From positions 1 through 55,286 of the forward strand of contig JALUWT010000077.1 in NCBI GenBank assembly GCA_027019325.1: a DNA stretch of 55,286 bases, in the 5' to 3' direction. Below the pieces are notes generated by a model. It saw only the letters and a program-made list of their open reading frames with translations, ran no database searches and was not told the DNA's origin. The stretch is from Sulfurimonas sp. Its GTDB lineage: Bacteria; Campylobacterota; Campylobacteria; Campylobacterales; Sulfurimonadaceae. This document shows, in pieces, positions 53,643-55,286 of this stretch. Within the stretch, counting starts at the first letter, position 1. The number at the start of each line of letters is the position of its first letter. Made by a program: the position numbers and the translations under genes.

Positions 53643-54347
53643 TTACTCCACGAGCGCTTTGAAATTTTTCACTGTGTAGAGCTTGAGTTGCTCTCCTTTG
53701 AGTGATTTTAGTTCACTTGAAAAGCCTTTTTTTGCCACGAGAACAAAGATATCTGCTTGTATATTTGCTTTGGTGCAAAGCTCTTGCAGTCTTGTCAGTT
53801 CGCTTTTTTTGACCTTGTTGTTACTGTATTTACAGAGACCGACAACTCTTTTTTTCGATTTTGTAAGTCCGTAGATGTCTATTTCCAAACCATCATTCTG
53901 CCAATACTCAGACATCTCCATGATGGGCTCTTCTTTGAAACTCTCACGCAGAAGATCTTGAGATAGTTCTTTAAATGTCTGGTTTGTAAATTCATTTGCG
54001 TGACGTTCCCAACGCTCCTGTACTTCACGGTAGTCACCATCACGAATGCCTTTGAAAATAGGAGAGATAAAAGCAAACCAAAAACGTAAAAAAGGAGATG
54101 TAAAAAAGAGCTTGTCATCAGCACCTTTACAGCGTTTTTGGCGTAAAATTCCTCTCTCACGCAATGTTTCTATGGCTTTTTCTGCGATACCCTCTTCCAC
54201 CTTCGCACGTTTATAGACAGCATGAAGCTTTCCATCACTTAGAGCTATTGCACTTAAGATGGAGTGATAAAGCGGCTGACCGTCCGTGAGTTCAGTGATG
54301 TCATTTCTGATGTAGGTATAATCAGTGAGAATGAGTTTTTCAATCAA
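53643..54347 (-). CDS. DUF234 protein, start uncertain
   Basis: The frame from the TTG at 54347 encodes 234 residues with the DUF234 pattern: LFFTSPFLRFWFAFISPIF, then VVGLCKYSNNKVKKSEL and DIFVLVAKKGFS, a nuclease-like C-terminal domain. Archaeal-type ATPases often carry DUF234, but the ATPase is absent here. The same frame stays open upstream to 54530 and reads coding-like sequence (KNFEDAVEKFAIFGGVAWGE), yet without any ATG, GTG or TTG before 54347. The real N-terminus may start at a rare codon, or the gene has lost its start. The function is unknown. Confidence 0.6.
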   Translation of the reverse strand: MIEKLILTDYTYIRNDITELTDGQPLYHSILSAIALSDGKLHAVYKRAKVEEGIAEKAIETLRERGILRQKRCKGADDKLFFTSPFLRFWFAFISPIFKGIRDGDYREVQERWERHANEFTNQTFKELSQDLLRESFKEEPIMEMSEYWQNDGLEIDIYGLTKSKKRVVGLCKYSNNKVKKSELTRLQELCTKANIQADIFVLVAKKGFSSELKSLKGEQLKLYTVKNFKALVE

Positions 54348-54657
54348 CTCATAGGAAGGTTTGCTTGTATCAATCTCTCCCCATGCAACACCACCGAAGA
54401 TAGCAAATTTTTCAACCGCATCTTCAAAGTTTTTTGGTTTATGGTCACTGCAGAAATTTTTAAATTGCTCTTTGAGAGTCTCTTTTTTTGATAAAATGGG
54501 AAAGCCTTTATTGTATAAATTATCTTTTATCTAATTATACAACATTACACAAACACTACACACTATTTTTGTAGAATATCTACAATGTAACTCGTGTAAC
54601 ATAAACATTTCTTATTTTATGTTACACTTGTTCAACTTAAATTCAAAGGATGAGAAA

Positions 54658-54912
54658 ATGAAAAAGTTAAATATGGCAGCGATGCTTTTAGGTGCAACAC
54701 TCTTTACAGGTCTTGGAGCGACTTCTTTAAGCGCAGCGATGAAGTGTGGTGCTGGTAAATGTGGTTCTTCTATGGAAAAACCTGTTAAGAAGACTGGTGA
54801 AGGTAAATGTGGCGCAAATAAGAAAGACATGAAGATGAGTAAATGTGGTGATAGCAAAAAAGCTATGAAAAAAGAGAAGAAAAAATCAATGAAATGCGGT
54901 ACAGGAAAGTGA
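54658..54912 (+). CDS. HvfA-like cysteine-rich secreted peptide, orphan
   Basis: ATG 54658 follows AAAGGATGAG. The 84-residue product has a signal peptide (MKKLNMAAMLLGATLFTGLG ending SLSA), then a Lys/Cys-rich tail with repeats GAGKCGSS, GEGKCGANK, MSKCGDSKK and MKCGTGK. EGKCG motifs are the mark of HvfA-type precursors, whose cysteines are modified by HvfB/HvfC for copper binding. No hvfB or hvfC lies in the window, so modification would need enzymes encoded elsewhere. A copper- or metal-binding role is inferred. Confidence 0.65.
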   Translation: MKKLNMAAMLLGATLFTGLGATSLSAAMKCGAGKCGSSMEKPVKKTGEGKCGANKKDMKMSKCGDSKKAMKKEKKKSMKCGTGK

Positions 54913-54936
54913 GGAGGTAAATAAAACTTCTTGTGT

Positions 54937-54959
54937 AAAGTAGAGAGTTCCTCTACTTT
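54937..54959 (+). terminator. Terminator after the HvfA-like gene
   Basis: AAAGTAGAG pairs with CTCTACTTT around AGTTC, giving a perfect 9-bp stem; a modest pyrimidine-rich tract follows. Confidence 0.65.
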
Positions 54960-55092
54960 ATCACTATCTTCATTCTTTTCTCAGAAAAAATAACTTTCCT
55001 CTTATAACTCTTCGTGATTTCTTCAAGTTTTCCCCCGTAAACTAGTATAGATTTTTTGTTCTTTGTTCTTTGTTGTTTGATTAAATATAGGG

Positions 55093-55098
55093 TATAAT
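55093..55098 (+). promoter_or_regulatory. -10 box before the PAS gene
   Basis: GGTATAAT lies 20 bases before the start codon; a 7-bp tandem repeat (TTTGTTC x3, 55055-55075) covers the -35 area. Confidence 0.45.
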
Positions 55099-55118
55099 AA
55101 TCACAGAGGATGAAGCGT

Positions 55119-55286
55119 ATGATGGAAACGAATTTTTTAAAGAATATTATTGATAAAGAGTATTTGTTAGATACATTTGATAAATATGTTATTTTCTCTG
55201 CAACAGATTTAAAAGGAGAAATTGTATATGTAAGTGATGCTTTTAGTAGAATCAGTGGATATACAAAAGAGGAGCTTTTAGGAAAA
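55119..55286 (+). CDS. PAS-domain signalling protein, N-terminal fragment
   Basis: The frame runs off the right edge. The 56 visible codons encode a PAS start (YVIFSATDLKGEIVYVSDAF followed by SRISGYTKEELLGK). The likely start is ATG 55119, eight bases after GAGGA; ATG 55110 is in frame too. The protein is probably a sensor kinase, a diguanylate cyclase or a chemotaxis-type sensor, which cannot be told from the N-terminus. Confidence 0.85.
   Translation, partial: MMETNFLKNIIDKEYLLDTFDKYVIFSATDLKGEIVYVSDAFSRISGYTKEELLGK

Overview
The window looks like a chromosomal segment from a sulfur-oxidising member of the Campylobacterota, most like Sulfurimonas or Sulfuricurvum. The evidence is low GC, a sox gene set in the order soxC-soxD-soxY-soxZ, a NIF-type nifS/nifU pair used as the general Fe-S assembly system, and ccoG, a DUF748 giant protein and rnhA-rnc-aroC in a typical arrangement. 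The genus is an inference; no rRNA is present to confirm it.

Positions 1 to 16374 are the tns-proximal part of a Tn7-like transposon; its other end lies left of the window. It has inserted into comM, the helicase gene for natural transformation. The 3' half of comM (16375-17015) follows a 135-bp transposon end carrying four copies of a TTGTAGC...GTGGA repeat. The transposition operon reads leftward: tnsA, tniA/tnsB, tniB/tnsC, tniQ and a protein with twelve CxxC pairs. This matches the tniCABDE layout and target gene of AbaR/Tn6022 elements of Acinetobacter. The visible cargo is defensive. It includes a type I-like restriction-modification cluster (hsdM, hsdS, a small HTH protein and a cut-off third gene). 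It also includes a type II CBASS operon: WYL regulator CapW, CD-NTase, Cap2 E1-E2, Cap3 JAMM protease and a two-TM SAVED effector. A CoiA-like zinc-finger protein sits 17 bp behind the effector and may be an undescribed CBASS accessory. A GATAAA-N4-TTTATC core occurs upstream of capW and again between capW and the CBASS operon, which suggests dual operators.

From 17016 rightwards the content is ordinary chromosome. It holds metH; a degenerate serine-recombinase-like regulator with ccoG; a DUF748 protein; a YeiH-type transporter; a TPR/zinc-ribbon protein with rnhA, rnc and aroC; DUF4395, DUF302 and MOSC proteins; soxCDYZ on the minus strand; a small toxin/antitoxin-like pair behind a DUF2231 membrane protein; moaC, mobA and leuC; a 269-bp inverted-repeat element; and nifS-nifU. 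After these come a 2OG-Fe(II) oxygenase, an HDOD protein, a two-component pair, a Fic protein with an inverted-repeat-rich promoter, a SpoU methyltransferase, a DbpA helicase, a hydrolase, a DUF234 protein, an orphan HvfA-like Cys-rich secreted peptide, and the start of a PAS-domain protein.

The sox genes oxidise reduced sulfur in the periplasm. moaC and mobA make the molybdenum cofactor that SoxC needs, nifS/nifU supply Fe-S clusters (for LeuC and CcoG, for example), and ccoG supports assembly of the terminal oxidase. All gene calls come from reading motifs by eye; no database search was run.
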